From: Comamonadaceae bacterium UBA2334 | GTDB lineage: Bacteria > Pseudomonadota > Gammaproteobacteria > Burkholderiales > Burkholderiaceae_C | Assembly: GCA_002344885.1 (NCBI GenBank) | Contig: DDUQ01000046.1 | Location: forward strand, 1-35,675 | Length of the DNA: 35,675 nucleotides | Reading direction: 5' to 3' | Shown here: positions 22,922 to 31,826 of the stretch, one piece after another | Numbering within the stretch: position 1 is the first letter of the stretch | Layout of the letters: each line of letters opens with the position of its first letter | Translations under genes and position numbers: made by a program | The notes under the pieces: generated by a model | Database searches by the model: none | Seen by the model: the letters and a program-made list of their open reading frames with translations, nothing else | Told to the model about the DNA's origin: nothing

Positions 22922-23614
22922 ATGAAGCACATCACGTTCTGGTTCGACCCCATTTCACCGTTTGCCTGGCTCGCTTTCCAACGCCTGCCCGAGGCGCTGA
23001 TGGGCAGCGACGATGCGCCGGGCACCAGCTACACCGTCCGTTACCGGCCTGTGCTGTTCGCGGCACTGCTGAAACATCACGGCCAACTGGGCCCGGCTGA
23101 AATACCGGCCAAGCGCGACTGGACGTACCGGCATGTGCAGTGGCTGGGGCACAGCCTGGGTGTGCCGCTGGACATGCCGGCTGCACATCCCTTCAACCCC
23201 CTGCCGCTGTTGCGCCTGGCGCTGGCCTGTGCACGGCCGGCCGCGCCCGGTGCCTGCAACCGGTTTGTGGCCGAGCAGGTGATGCGCCATGTGTGGGAAG
23301 GCGGGGCCGACGCGGTGTCAGCGGAGCGATTGACGGCGTTGCAGGGCACGCTGGCCGAGCACATGGCGTTGCGCGGCGAGGAATTGGCCGACCCCAACGG
23401 CGATGACGTGAAGGCCCGGTTGCGAACCAACACCGAAGAGGCCCTGGCTGCGGGTGTGTTCGGTGTGCCTACCTGCGAGGTGGATGGCAAGCTGTTCTGG
23501 GGGCTGGACAGTTTGCCCATGCTGAACGCGTATCTGCAGGGCGATGCGTGGTTCGATGGCGACGGCTGGAACGGAGTGGCCAACATCCAGGTGGGTGTCA
23601 GCCGCAAAGCCTGA
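22922..23614 (+). CDS. DsbA-fold 2-hydroxychromene-2-carboxylate isomerase family protein
   Basis: A 230-residue protein of the HCCA isomerase/kappa-class GST-like thioredoxin-fold family. It opens ITFWFDPISPFAWLAFQRLP, where the SPF serine replaces the catalytic Cys of DsbA. VRYRPVLFAALLKHHG and the C-terminal FGVPTCEVDGKLFWGLDSL (cis-Pro loop) are diagnostic. Such enzymes act in naphthalene or chromene catabolism or as glutathione-dependent isomerases; no aromatic pathway is adjacent, so the substrate is open. The ATG at 22922 fits the family N-terminus. Confidence 0.88.
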   Translation: MKHITFWFDPISPFAWLAFQRLPEALMGSDDAPGTSYTVRYRPVLFAALLKHHGQLGPAEIPAKRDWTYRHVQWLGHSLGVPLDMPAAHPFNPLPLLRLALACARPAAPGACNRFVAEQVMRHVWEGGADAVSAERLTALQGTLAEHMALRGEELADPNGDDVKARLRTNTEEALAAGVFGVPTCEVDGKLFWGLDSLPMLNAYLQGDAWFDGDGWNGVANIQVGVSRKA

Positions 23615-23868
23615 GCGAAGGCGTTCTGCAAGGCAGAGCCACATATGACTCATGCGTTGACTTTTGTGTCAGCCTGCAATCGGATACTTTCGAGCGGGTT
23701 TGACCGGCGTTTGTGGCGCATTACAGGAGAGGTCCGACCAACTGCATTTTGGCGGAGCTTGGGGTTGCAGAACACCTCGACTTTCCAGGCCGCGCCCGGA
23801 CTGCGCTGAACCGGTGGACGCAAGCAGCTGGCCACAAAATCAGTACGTGACCAACTTTGTTTGGTTGC
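23615..23868. other. Convergent intergenic region, nothing recognised
   Basis: About 250 bp between the stops of two convergent genes. Short open frames on both strands have no recognisable features. A 5-bp stem (ACCAA ... TTGGT near 23850-23865) could be a weak terminator for the minus-strand ETF-QO gene. Confidence 0.3.
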
Positions 23869-25551
23869 TCACATCCCCGCGTAGTTAGGCCCACCACCAC
23901 CTTCAGGTGTGACCCAGACGATGTTCTGCGTCGGGTCCTTGATGTCGCATGTTTTGCAATGCACACAGTTCTGCGCGTTGATCACCAGCTGATCTGCCCC
24001 GTCCTTGTTCACAAACTCGTACACGCCTGCCGGGCAGTAGCGAGCCTCGGGTCCCGAGAACTTGGCCAGGTTGATCTTCACCGGCACGCTGGCATCTTTC
24101 AGCGTCAGGTGGGCAGGCTGCTGTTCTTCGTGGTTGGTGTTGCTGATGAACACGCTGGAGAGGCGGTCAAACGTCAGCGTGCCATCGGGCTTGGGGTAGC
24201 TGATCTGTGGCATCTCGGCTGCAGGGCGCAGCTTCACATGGTCGGGGGTGGTGTTGTGCAGCGTCCAGGGTGGCGAATCGACACCGATCTTGGGCAGCAG
24301 CCACTGTTCCACACCGGTCATCAGCTTGCCAAGTGTCGGGCTCTTCTTGAACCAGTTCTTGAAGTTGCGCGTCTGGTGCAGCTCGGTGTGCAGCCAGCTC
24401 TGTTCGTAAGCCTGCACGTAAGCGGTCAGCTCGTCGCCGCTGCGGCCTGCCACCACGGCGTCATACAGGGCTTCAGCGGCCAGCATGCCGCTCTTGATGG
24501 CGGTGTGACTGCCCTTGATGCGCGCGGCGTTCAGGTAGCCGGCATCGCAGCCCACCAGTGCGCCGCCCGGGAACACAGTTTTGGGCAGGGCCTGGGGCGT
24601 GCCGTTGTTGATGGCGCGTGCGCCGTAGCTCAGGCGTTTGCCACCTTCAATGTGCGCCTTGATGGCCGGGTGGGTCTTCCAGCGCTGCATTTCCTCGAAG
24701 GGGCTCATCCAGGGGTTCTGATAGTCCAGGCCGATGACAAAGCCCAGTGTGACCTTGTTGTCTTCCAGGTGGTACAAAAAGCCGCCGCCGAAGGTGTCGT
24801 CGTCCATCGGCCAGCCGGCGGTGTGCACCACCAGGCCTGGCTTGGCCTTGTCAGCCGGGATTTCCCACAGTTCCTTGATGCCGATGGCAAAGCTTTGCGC
24901 GTCTTTGCCCTCATCCAGCTTGTACTTGGCAATCAGTTGCTTGCCCAAATGGCCGCGAGCGCCTTCGGCAAACACGGTGTACTTGCCGTGCAGTTCCATG
25001 CCGATCTGGAAGCTGTCCATGGGCTCCCCATCTTTGCCCACGCCTAGGTTGCCGGTGGCCACGCCTTTGACGGCACCCTTGTCGTCGTACAGCACTTCTG
25101 CCGCTGTGAAGCCGGGGAAAATTTCCACGCCCAGGCTTTCGGCCTGTTCGGCCAGCCACTTGGTCACAAAGCCCAGTCGCACCACATAGCAGCCGTGGTT
25201 GTGGAAGTTGCGGGGCACCAGCCAGTCAGGAGTGCGGGTGCTGTCGGTTTCCGACAGGAACAGCACATCGTCACCGGTGACGGGCTGGTTCAACGGTGCG
25301 CCCAGTTCCTTCCAGTTGGGGAACAGCTCGCCGATGGCCTTGGGGTCCATGACCGCGCCGGACAGGGTGTGCGCGCCGGGCTCCGAGCCTTTTTCGAGGA
25401 CAACTACCGACACATCGGTGCCTTTTTCGGCCGCCAGCTGCTTCAGCCGGATGGCGGTGGCCAGGCCGGATGGGCCGCCGCCGACGATCACCACGTCGTA
25501 TTCCATGGCCTCGCGGGGGCCGAATTGTTCGAGGATCTCAGTGGGGGTCAT
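23869..25551 (-). CDS. Electron transfer flavoprotein-ubiquinone oxidoreductase
   Basis: A 560-residue membrane-associated iron-sulfur flavoprotein that passes electrons from reduced ETF to ubiquinone. The FAD motif GGGPSG is at residues 24-29. The C-terminal 4Fe-4S cluster has Cys506 (YCPAGVYEF) and Cys529, Cys532 and Cys535 (CVHCKTCD), the full set. GCDAGYLNAARIKGSHTAIKSG is a conserved FAD/quinone segment. The start at 25551 matches the usual N-terminus (MTPTEILEQFGPREAMEYDV). Length equals the family norm. The partner ETF beta gene begins at 35489 on the other strand, so both halves of the electron route lie in this window. Confidence 0.96.
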   Translation of the reverse strand: MTPTEILEQFGPREAMEYDVVIVGGGPSGLATAIRLKQLAAEKGTDVSVVVLEKGSEPGAHTLSGAVMDPKAIGELFPNWKELGAPLNQPVTGDDVLFLSETDSTRTPDWLVPRNFHNHGCYVVRLGFVTKWLAEQAESLGVEIFPGFTAAEVLYDDKGAVKGVATGNLGVGKDGEPMDSFQIGMELHGKYTVFAEGARGHLGKQLIAKYKLDEGKDAQSFAIGIKELWEIPADKAKPGLVVHTAGWPMDDDTFGGGFLYHLEDNKVTLGFVIGLDYQNPWMSPFEEMQRWKTHPAIKAHIEGGKRLSYGARAINNGTPQALPKTVFPGGALVGCDAGYLNAARIKGSHTAIKSGMLAAEALYDAVVAGRSGDELTAYVQAYEQSWLHTELHQTRNFKNWFKKSPTLGKLMTGVEQWLLPKIGVDSPPWTLHNTTPDHVKLRPAAEMPQISYPKPDGTLTFDRLSSVFISNTNHEEQQPAHLTLKDASVPVKINLAKFSGPEARYCPAGVYEFVNKDGADQLVINAQNCVHCKTCDIKDPTQNIVWVTPEGGGGPNYAGM

Positions 25552-25589
25552 TGCATGTCTAAAAAAATAGCGGTCAGTGTTGATGTTTA

Positions 25590-25610
25590 GGCATTAATGC
25601 CAGTTTTGGC
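25590..25610. promoter_or_regulatory. Two adjoining palindromes before ETF-QO
   Basis: GGCATTAATGCC (25590-25601) is a perfect 12-bp palindrome, and GCCA-GTTT-TGGC (25599-25610) overlaps it. They fill most of the 59-bp gap between the response-regulator stop and the ETF-QO start. They could be an operator or an RNA stem. Confidence 0.35.
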
Positions 25611-26339
25611 TTAAGACCAGTTCACCTGAGCGGTGAACATGTACCCGGCCCCGTAGACTGTTTTGATGATTTTGGGGTTTTGCGGGTCGTCCTCGATTTT
25701 TCGGCGGATGCGCGAGATACGCACGTCGATGCTGCGGTCCATGGGGGACAGGTCGCGTTGCCCCAGCAACTGCTCGCGCGTGAGGATCTGGTGCGGCCTG
25801 TCGACAAACACGCGTAGCACCTGGGTTTCTGCGGTGCTGAGCAAATGTTCCGTGCCGTCCGGCGCGGTCAGCGTGTTCGAGGCGCAGTCCAGCATCCAAC
25901 CCAAAAAACGTGCGTACCGGCGCACCGGGGTCGCGTGGCTGTTGGCCGTGCGGCTGCGCCGAAGGATGCTGCGCACACGTGCCACCAACTCGCGGGGTTC
26001 AAACGGTTTCACGACATAGTCATCGCTGCCCATCTCCAGACCCATCACACGGTCAAAGGGGTGACTACGGCCAGTCAATACCAGCACGCCGCAGTTGTGC
26101 AGAGAGCTCACTTGTTTGATGATGTTGGTGCCGTCCATGTCGGGCAGGCCCAGGTCCAGGATGCACAGGTCAGGTTGTTCGGTTTTCAGTTTCCGCAACA
26201 CGGACGCGCCATCGCGAAACCACTCCACCAGAAACTCGAAATCTTCCAGCACGCGCACCACCACCCGGCCAACGTCCTCATCGTCTTCTACCAGGTAGAT
26301 GAGACTTCTGTTCTGTGTGGTCAAGCTGCTGCTGGGCAT
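25611..26339 (-). CDS. OmpR/PhoB-family response regulator
   Basis: A 242-residue regulator. The receiver domain has VEDDEDV (acidic pocket), the phospho-acceptor Asp62 in LCILDLGLPDMDG, VLVLTGRS (Thr switch) and DDYVVKPFEPREL (Lys). The C-terminal winged helix is clear: LSTAETQVLRVFVDRPHQIL, then RSIDVRISRIRRKIEDDP and VYGAGYMF. It follows the hybrid kinase gene: ATG at 26339 lies just after the kinase stop at 26345, so the two form an operon and a likely cognate pair. A TTG at 26348 would overlap the kinase stop but is less likely. Confidence 0.93.
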   Translation of the reverse strand: MPSSSLTTQNRSLIYLVEDDEDVGRVVVRVLEDFEFLVEWFRDGASVLRKLKTEQPDLCILDLGLPDMDGTNIIKQVSSLHNCGVLVLTGRSHPFDRVMGLEMGSDDYVVKPFEPRELVARVRSILRRSRTANSHATPVRRYARFLGWMLDCASNTLTAPDGTEHLLSTAETQVLRVFVDRPHQILTREQLLGQRDLSPMDRSIDVRISRIRRKIEDDPQNPKIIKTVYGAGYMFTAQVNWS

Positions 26340-26344
26340 AGCGG

Positions 26345-28381
26345 TCAATGGGGAATTGATTGGAGCACCGCATCGAGCTGCTCCCGAGAAAAAGGTTTTT
26401 GAATCAGCGGCACGCCCTCAGTCTGCTGAGCACTGGGTGTATAGCCACTCATCAGCACCACTTTGGAAATATGGCCCAGTGACTGGGCATATCGCGTCAC
26501 CTGTTGTCCGTCTACCGCGCCGGGCATGACCAGGTCCGACAACACGACCTGCAGGTCTCGTGTTTGTGCCAGTATGTCGAGGGCCTCCTGACCACTTTCG
26601 GCTTCCAGCACGACATAGCCCAGTTCCAGCAGGTGCCGCCTGATCACTTTGCGGACATCTTCATCGTCTTCTACCAGCAGGGCCAGCCCACTGGCGCCCG
26701 CTGCGGATGGCTGGCCCGTTGGTCCGGGGTCGGACGGGGCGGCAGCCTGGGTCTGAGGCACCTCAGCCCGTGGCAGCAACAAGCTGACTGTGGTGCCGAC
26801 ACCGGGCTCGCTCGTAATATCCACGGTGCCCCCCGATTGGCGGGAGAAGCCATACACCATGGACATACCTAGCCCCGAGCCTTGGCCCGCGCGCTTGGTG
26901 GTGAAGAACGGTTCAAACACGCGTGACAGGGTCTGGGCATCCATGCCGCAACCATCGTCGCACACAGCTACGCATATGTACGGACCCGCCTGCAGACCCA
27001 AACGTTGCGCTTGTGCCGCATCCAAGGACTGCACCTCGCTGCGGACGACGATGTGCCCCTTCGACTCCGTAGCATCCCTGGCATTGAGGATGAGGTTGAG
27101 CAACGCGTTTTGCAGCAGGTGGGCATCCAGCGTGCAGTGGGCCGGTGCTGTCTGGAGAGCGAACGTCAGGCGCAAGGTTTCGGGCAGGGTGTGGCGCACC
27201 AGCTTATCCATGCTGCGCACACAGGCGTCGATGTCTACCAACGTGTTTTGCATGGGTTGCTGCCGAGAGAACGCCAGCAAACCCTTGATCAGGTCGGAGC
27301 CACGCCGTGCCGCCTCAATGGCCGGTGAAATGAATTCGTCCAGATGGTGCTTCACGTCCGGCTGGCTCGCCAGCGCGGACAGGTTGCCCAGAATCACCGT
27401 CAGGATGTTGTTGAAGTCGTGTGACAGCCCGCTGGTCAATTGGCCCAATGCTTCCATTTTCTGGGCTTGTACCAGCATCTCGTGCGAACGGCGCTCCTGG
27501 GTGATGTCGAAGGTCAGCTCGAAGCAGCCAATCACCTCACCAGCCTCTGTCACTTCGGGTATCAGGGTGGTTTGAAGGAGGCGTTTGTGGCCGCCCAGCG
27601 TCATGGCTTCGTATTCGAACGTCACGTGTTCGCCACGCAATGCTTGCTTGATGAATGGCTTGATGCGTGTGTAGGTCTCAACACCAAGGAACTCGCGCGC
27701 GCTGACCTGCTCGGGGTGGTTGGAGTCCACTCCAAACCAGTCCTGGTAGCCGCGGTTGATGTAGCGGTACACCAGCGTGCTATCGAAATAGGCCACCAAA
27801 GCAGGAATGGAGTCGGTGATGAGGCGCATCTGCGCCTCACTGCGTTCCAGTGATTCGCCGAACTGGCGGTTCAGCCTGAGTGCTTCGCGCAGTTGGGCGT
27901 TGGTTGCCATCAATTCGCTGGTCCGCTCAGCCACGCGGGATTCCAGCAAGGCGTTCTGTTCACGGATCAGGCTTTCGGAATGACGTTGTTGCGTGATGTC
28001 TGAGTACAGCGTGACAAAGCCATGGCCCGGTACCGGCACACCTTGAACGCGCAGCACCGTGCCATTGGGGCGCGTGCGCTCGATGTCATGCGTTTTGAGT
28101 GCGCGCGCCGCTTCGACGCGGACACGCACGGCAGTTTCGATGTCGACCTCCCCGTACTCGCCCCGTTCAGCGTTGACCCGAATGAAGCTCTCGAACGGGG
28201 CACCGACATAGGCCATGTGTTCGGGAAAGTCCAGCAAGCGCAGGAAAGCGCGGTTCCACGCGACGATACGCAAATTTGCGTCGATGAGTGTGAAGCCCTG
28301 ATCGATCAGATCCAAGCCCGCTTGCAACGATCCGTCGCGAACCGTTTCGGCGCTCTCATCTGCTTGTGCCGGTGTGGTCAC
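26345..28381 (-). CDS. Hybrid sensor histidine kinase with two PAS domains and a receiver
   Basis: A 678-residue cytoplasmic kinase. The GTG at 28381 is chosen because CAGGAG lies a few bases upstream; the frame runs on to 28489 without a ribosome site. Domains: PAS (about 15-125, LDLIDQGFTLIDANLRIVAW), coiled coil, PAS (about 175-295, SIPALVAYFDSTLVYRYI), H-box with His321 in LTSGLSHDFNNILTV, ATPase (LILNARDA, VCDDGCGMD, GQGSGLGMSMVYG), then a C-terminal receiver with Asp616 in VVLSDLVMPG. The own receiver plus a DNA-binding partner downstream could give two outputs or an internal phosphate sink. No transmembrane segment is seen and the signal is unknown. Confidence 0.92.
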   Translation of the reverse strand: MTTPAQADESAETVRDGSLQAGLDLIDQGFTLIDANLRIVAWNRAFLRLLDFPEHMAYVGAPFESFIRVNAERGEYGEVDIETAVRVRVEAARALKTHDIERTRPNGTVLRVQGVPVPGHGFVTLYSDITQQRHSESLIREQNALLESRVAERTSELMATNAQLREALRLNRQFGESLERSEAQMRLITDSIPALVAYFDSTLVYRYINRGYQDWFGVDSNHPEQVSAREFLGVETYTRIKPFIKQALRGEHVTFEYEAMTLGGHKRLLQTTLIPEVTEAGEVIGCFELTFDITQERRSHEMLVQAQKMEALGQLTSGLSHDFNNILTVILGNLSALASQPDVKHHLDEFISPAIEAARRGSDLIKGLLAFSRQQPMQNTLVDIDACVRSMDKLVRHTLPETLRLTFALQTAPAHCTLDAHLLQNALLNLILNARDATESKGHIVVRSEVQSLDAAQAQRLGLQAGPYICVAVCDDGCGMDAQTLSRVFEPFFTTKRAGQGSGLGMSMVYGFSRQSGGTVDITSEPGVGTTVSLLLPRAEVPQTQAAAPSDPGPTGQPSAAGASGLALLVEDDEDVRKVIRRHLLELGYVVLEAESGQEALDILAQTRDLQVVLSDLVMPGAVDGQQVTRYAQSLGHISKVVLMSGYTPSAQQTEGVPLIQKPFSREQLDAVLQSIPH

Positions 28382-28573
28382 GTTGTCTCCTGCCAGGCAA
28401 ACACAGCTGGCGTGCCCAAATTTTAGGCGGGTGGGTGTGCTCACGCGGGCCTTGCAAACATTCGTCACATTCGATGCGGATTGCTGCAAACATGCTCTTG
28501 GATGATGCGCCCCACAAACAGGTTGCTCAGCTGACCCGCAAACGGTCAGGCACCTGAAAGCACGGAGACAAGC

Positions 28574-30217
28574 ATGGACCGCATCAATCCCTACGTAACT
28601 GGGCTGGAGAAAAACGCCGCTAATTTTGTGGCACTGTCACCTCTGAGCTTCATCGAACGTACCGCCCGCATCTACCCGCAACGCACAGCCATTGTTTACG
28701 GTGAGCGGCAACAAACTTGGGGTCGCACCTACACCCGCTGCCGCCAGCTCGCTAGCGCCCTGTCCAAGCGTGGCGTGGGCGTGGGCAACACCGTAGCCGT
28801 CATGCTGCCCAACGTGCCCGCCATGCTGGAAGCGCACTTTGGCGTGCCCATGACCGGTGCGGTGCTCAACACCCTGAACACCCGGCTGGATGCCGAGGCC
28901 ATTGCCTTTATGCTGCGCCACGGCGAAGCCAAGGTGCTGCTGACCGACCGCGAATTTGCGAAGGTGGTGGCACCGGCGCTGGCCATGCTGGGCGCCGATG
29001 CACCGCTGGTCATCGAGGTGGAAGACCCTGACGCCCCCGCAGGCGAGTACCTGGGCCAACTCAGCTACGAAGCCCTGCTGGCCGAGGGCAATCCGGCGTT
29101 TGCCTGGCGCCAACCCGCTGACGAGTGGGACGCCATCGCGCTGAACTACACCAGCGGCACCACCGGCAACCCCAAGGGCGTGGTGACGCATCACCGCGGC
29201 GCGTACCTGAATGCGGCCAGCAACGTGATTTCGTGGCAGCTACCGCACCACGCCACCTATCTGTGGACGTTGCCCATGTTCCACTGCAACGGCTGGTGCT
29301 TCCCGTGGACCATGGCCCTGATTGCCGGCACCAGCGTGTGCCTGCGCCGCGTGGACCCGGCGCTGATTTACCCGCTGATCCGCGAGCACCACATCACCCA
29401 CATGTGCGGTGCGCCCATCGTGTACAGCATGCTCATCCACGCGTCGGCAGATCTGCGCAGCGGCATTGAACACACCGTGCACGGGCTGATTGCTGGGGCC
29501 GCGCCGCCGGCCGCAGTCATTGAAGGCTGCGAAGCTGCGGGCATTGAGCTGACGCACGTGTACGGCCTGACCGAGGTCTACGGCCCCGCCGCTGTCTGCG
29601 CAAAACAAGATAGCTGGGAAAGCCTGAGCATCGAAGAGCGTGCGGCGCTCAACGGGCGCCAGGGCGTGCCCTACCCCCTGCAGGAAGACGTGACGGTGCT
29701 CGACCCCGACACCATGCAGCCCGTGCCCGCCGATGGCGAAACCATGGGCGAAATTTTCTTCCGGGGCAACGTGGTGATGAAGGGTTACCTGAAGAACCCC
29801 GCCGCCACTGAAGAGGCCTTTGCAGGCGGCTGGTTCCACACCGGCGACCTGGCCGTGATGTACCCAGACGGCTACGTGAAGATCAAGGACCGCAGCAAGG
29901 ACATCATCATTTCCGGGGGCGAAAACATCAGCTCCATCGAGGTGGAAGACACCCTGTGCCGCCACCCCGCCGTGATGCTGGCCGCCGTGGTGGCCCAGCC
30001 CGACGAAAAGTGGGGCGAAGTGCCCTGCGCGTTCGTGGAACTGAAGCCCGGCGCGGTCACGACAGAGGCCGACATCATCGGCTTCTGCCGTGAGCACCTG
30101 GCCCGGTTCAAGGTACCCAAGCGGGTGGTGTTTGTGGGACTGCCCAAAACCTCCACCGGAAAAATCCAGAAGTTTGTGCTGCGCGACCAGGTCAAGTCGG
30201 CCTCCGCCATCGAGTGA
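28574..30217 (+). CDS. AMP-forming acyl-CoA synthetase (fatty acid or MMPA-CoA ligase type)
   Basis: A 547-residue ANL-superfamily ligase that activates a carboxylic acid with ATP and CoA. The P-loop-like motif is YTSGTTGNPKGVV (about residues 190-202); YGLTEVYGPA and HTGDLAVMYPDGYVKIKDRSKDIIISGGENIS are the A5, A7 and A8 motifs; the catalytic Lys is in KTSTGKIQKF. Overall it resembles DmdB-type or medium-chain acyl-CoA ligases, but the acid cannot be fixed from sequence. It leads a plus-strand group with a branched-chain-type ABC transporter and beta-oxidation genes, so its substrate is probably what the transporter brings in. Confidence 0.92.
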   Translation: MDRINPYVTGLEKNAANFVALSPLSFIERTARIYPQRTAIVYGERQQTWGRTYTRCRQLASALSKRGVGVGNTVAVMLPNVPAMLEAHFGVPMTGAVLNTLNTRLDAEAIAFMLRHGEAKVLLTDREFAKVVAPALAMLGADAPLVIEVEDPDAPAGEYLGQLSYEALLAEGNPAFAWRQPADEWDAIALNYTSGTTGNPKGVVTHHRGAYLNAASNVISWQLPHHATYLWTLPMFHCNGWCFPWTMALIAGTSVCLRRVDPALIYPLIREHHITHMCGAPIVYSMLIHASADLRSGIEHTVHGLIAGAAPPAAVIEGCEAAGIELTHVYGLTEVYGPAAVCAKQDSWESLSIEERAALNGRQGVPYPLQEDVTVLDPDTMQPVPADGETMGEIFFRGNVVMKGYLKNPAATEEAFAGGWFHTGDLAVMYPDGYVKIKDRSKDIIISGGENISSIEVEDTLCRHPAVMLAAVVAQPDEKWGEVPCAFVELKPGAVTTEADIIGFCREHLARFKVPKRVVFVGLPKTSTGKIQKFVLRDQVKSASAIE

Positions 30218-30237
30218 CCACTCCCCAGGAACCACAC

Positions 30238-30990
30238 ATGACCCAAGATTTGATTCTGGAAACCCGGGGGCTCTCGAAAGAGTTTCTGGGCTTCAACGCC
30301 GTGTCCGACGTGAACCTGAGGGTCAAGCGCGGCACCATCCACGCGCTCATCGGCCCTAACGGTGCAGGCAAAACCACCGTGTTCAACCTGCTGACCAAAT
30401 ACCACCCGCCCACCGCCGGGCAAATCCTGTTCAACGGCAACGACATCACCGCTGAAAACCAGGTGCAAGTGGCGCGGCGCGGCATGATCCGCTCGTTCCA
30501 GATTTCGGCCACCTTCAGTCACCTGACCGTGATGGAAAACGTGCGCGTGGCATTGCAGCGCACCCGGTCTGATTCGTTCAACTTCTGGTCGTCCGAGCGC
30601 AAGCTGAACGTGCTGAACGACCGCGCCATGGAACTGCTGACCGAGGTGGACCTGGCCAGCTTTGCCGACACCGTGACGGTGGAAATGCCCTACGGCCGCA
30701 AACGCGCCCTGGAAATTGCCACCACGCTGGCCCTCAACCCCGACCTGATGCTGCTAGACGAGCCCACCCAGGGCATGGGCCACGAAGACGTGGGCCGTGT
30801 GGTGGAACTCATCAAAAAGGTATCGGCCAACCGCACCATTTTGATGGTGGAGCACAACTTGTCGGTGGTGGAAAGCCTGTGCCACACCATCACTGTGCTG
30901 CAACGCGGTGCCGTGCTGGCCGAAGGAAATTACGCCACGGTGTCCCAGGACCCCCGTGTGCTGGAAGCCTATGTGGGAGTGGAAGCATGA
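30238..30990 (+). CDS. livG: Branched-chain-type ABC transporter ATPase LivG
   Basis: A 250-residue ATPase. Walker A is GPNGAGKTT and Walker B is LMLLDEPTQGM; the H-loop is MVEHNL. The signature is the LivG-like MPYGRKRALEIA instead of LSGGQ, as often in this subfamily. The ATG at 30238 has CAGGAA upstream and follows the ligase stop by 20 bases; a GTG at 30214 overlaps that stop but is less likely. It ends in an ATGA overlap with livF. Confidence 0.92.
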   Translation: MTQDLILETRGLSKEFLGFNAVSDVNLRVKRGTIHALIGPNGAGKTTVFNLLTKYHPPTAGQILFNGNDITAENQVQVARRGMIRSFQISATFSHLTVMENVRVALQRTRSDSFNFWSSERKLNVLNDRAMELLTEVDLASFADTVTVEMPYGRKRALEIATTLALNPDLMLLDEPTQGMGHEDVGRVVELIKKVSANRTILMVEHNLSVVESLCHTITVLQRGAVLAEGNYATVSQDPRVLEAYVGVEA

Positions 30991-31709
30991 GCAGCGCATT
31001 CAAACCAACCGGCGAAATGCTGCGTGTGACCGACCTGCACGCGTTTTACGGCGAGTCGCACATCCTGCACGGCATTGATTTGCAGGTGAACCGGGGCGAA
31101 CTCATCACCCTGTTGGGCCGCAACGGCTCGGGCCGTTCCACCACCCTCAAGGCCATTCTGGGCCTGGTGGGGCGGCGCACCGGCTCCATCATGTTCAACG
31201 GTAACGAAATCACCCGCATGCAGCCGCACACCATTGCGCGGCTGGGCCTGGGTTACTGCCCCGAAGAGCGCGGCATTTTTGCTGGGCTGAGCACCGAAGA
31301 AAACCTGATGCTCGCCCCGGTGGTGGCCAGTCGCGGCATGACGCTGGACGAGATTTACACCGTCTTCCCCAACCTGCTGGAGCGGCGCAACAGCCCCGGC
31401 ACCCGCCTGTCGGGCGGCGAGCAGCAGATGCTGGCCATGGCGCGCATCCTGCGCACCGGCGCCAAGGTGCTGCTGCTGGACGAAATCACCGAAGGCTTGG
31501 CCCCCGTCATCGTCAAGAAGCTGGGCGAGGTGATTCGCCTGCTGAAGACACGGGGCTACACCATCATTTTGGTGGAACAGAACTTCCGCTTTGCCGCCCC
31601 GCTGGCGGACCGCCATTACGTGCTGGAGCACGGCCATGTGGTGATGACGGTGCAGAAAGACGAACTCGAAGCCCGCACCGGCGACCTGCACGACCTGCTG
31701 GGCGTGTGA
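30987..31709 (+). CDS. livF: Branched-chain-type ABC transporter ATPase LivF
   Basis: A 240-residue ATPase starting at the ATGA overlap with livG. The signature LSGGEQQMLAMARIL and Walker B VLLLDEITEGLAP are intact, and the switch residue is Gln (LVEQNF), as usual in LivF. Walker A reads GRNGSGRST, residues 44-52, so the conserved lysine is Arg50. From memory, GRNGAGRTT-type loops are also present in other Burkholderiales LivF proteins, so this may be a lineage feature rather than a defect. LivG has a normal Walker A, so the heterodimer may be asymmetric. Confidence 0.92.
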   Translation: MSSAFKPTGEMLRVTDLHAFYGESHILHGIDLQVNRGELITLLGRNGSGRSTTLKAILGLVGRRTGSIMFNGNEITRMQPHTIARLGLGYCPEERGIFAGLSTEENLMLAPVVASRGMTLDEIYTVFPNLLERRNSPGTRLSGGEQQMLAMARILRTGAKVLLLDEITEGLAPVIVKKLGEVIRLLKTRGYTIILVEQNFRFAAPLADRHYVLEHGHVVMTVQKDELEARTGDLHDLLGV

Positions 31710-31826
31710 CCCCTGCCGACGCATTCACCCCCACAACCCCTAAATTTCAACCACTTCAGGCCTATACCGCTTGACTTGAATGAATTGTTTGCTCTTTATT
31801 TTTCATACCCAACGGAGACGCTTCTC

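Noticed and set aside
23650..23835. Small gene between the isomerase and ETF-QO genes
   Set aside because: No ribosome site, no coding bias and no family features on either strand.
23857..25047. 396-codon plus-strand open frame opposite ETF-QO
   Set aside because: Antisense to a complete, conserved ETF-QO.
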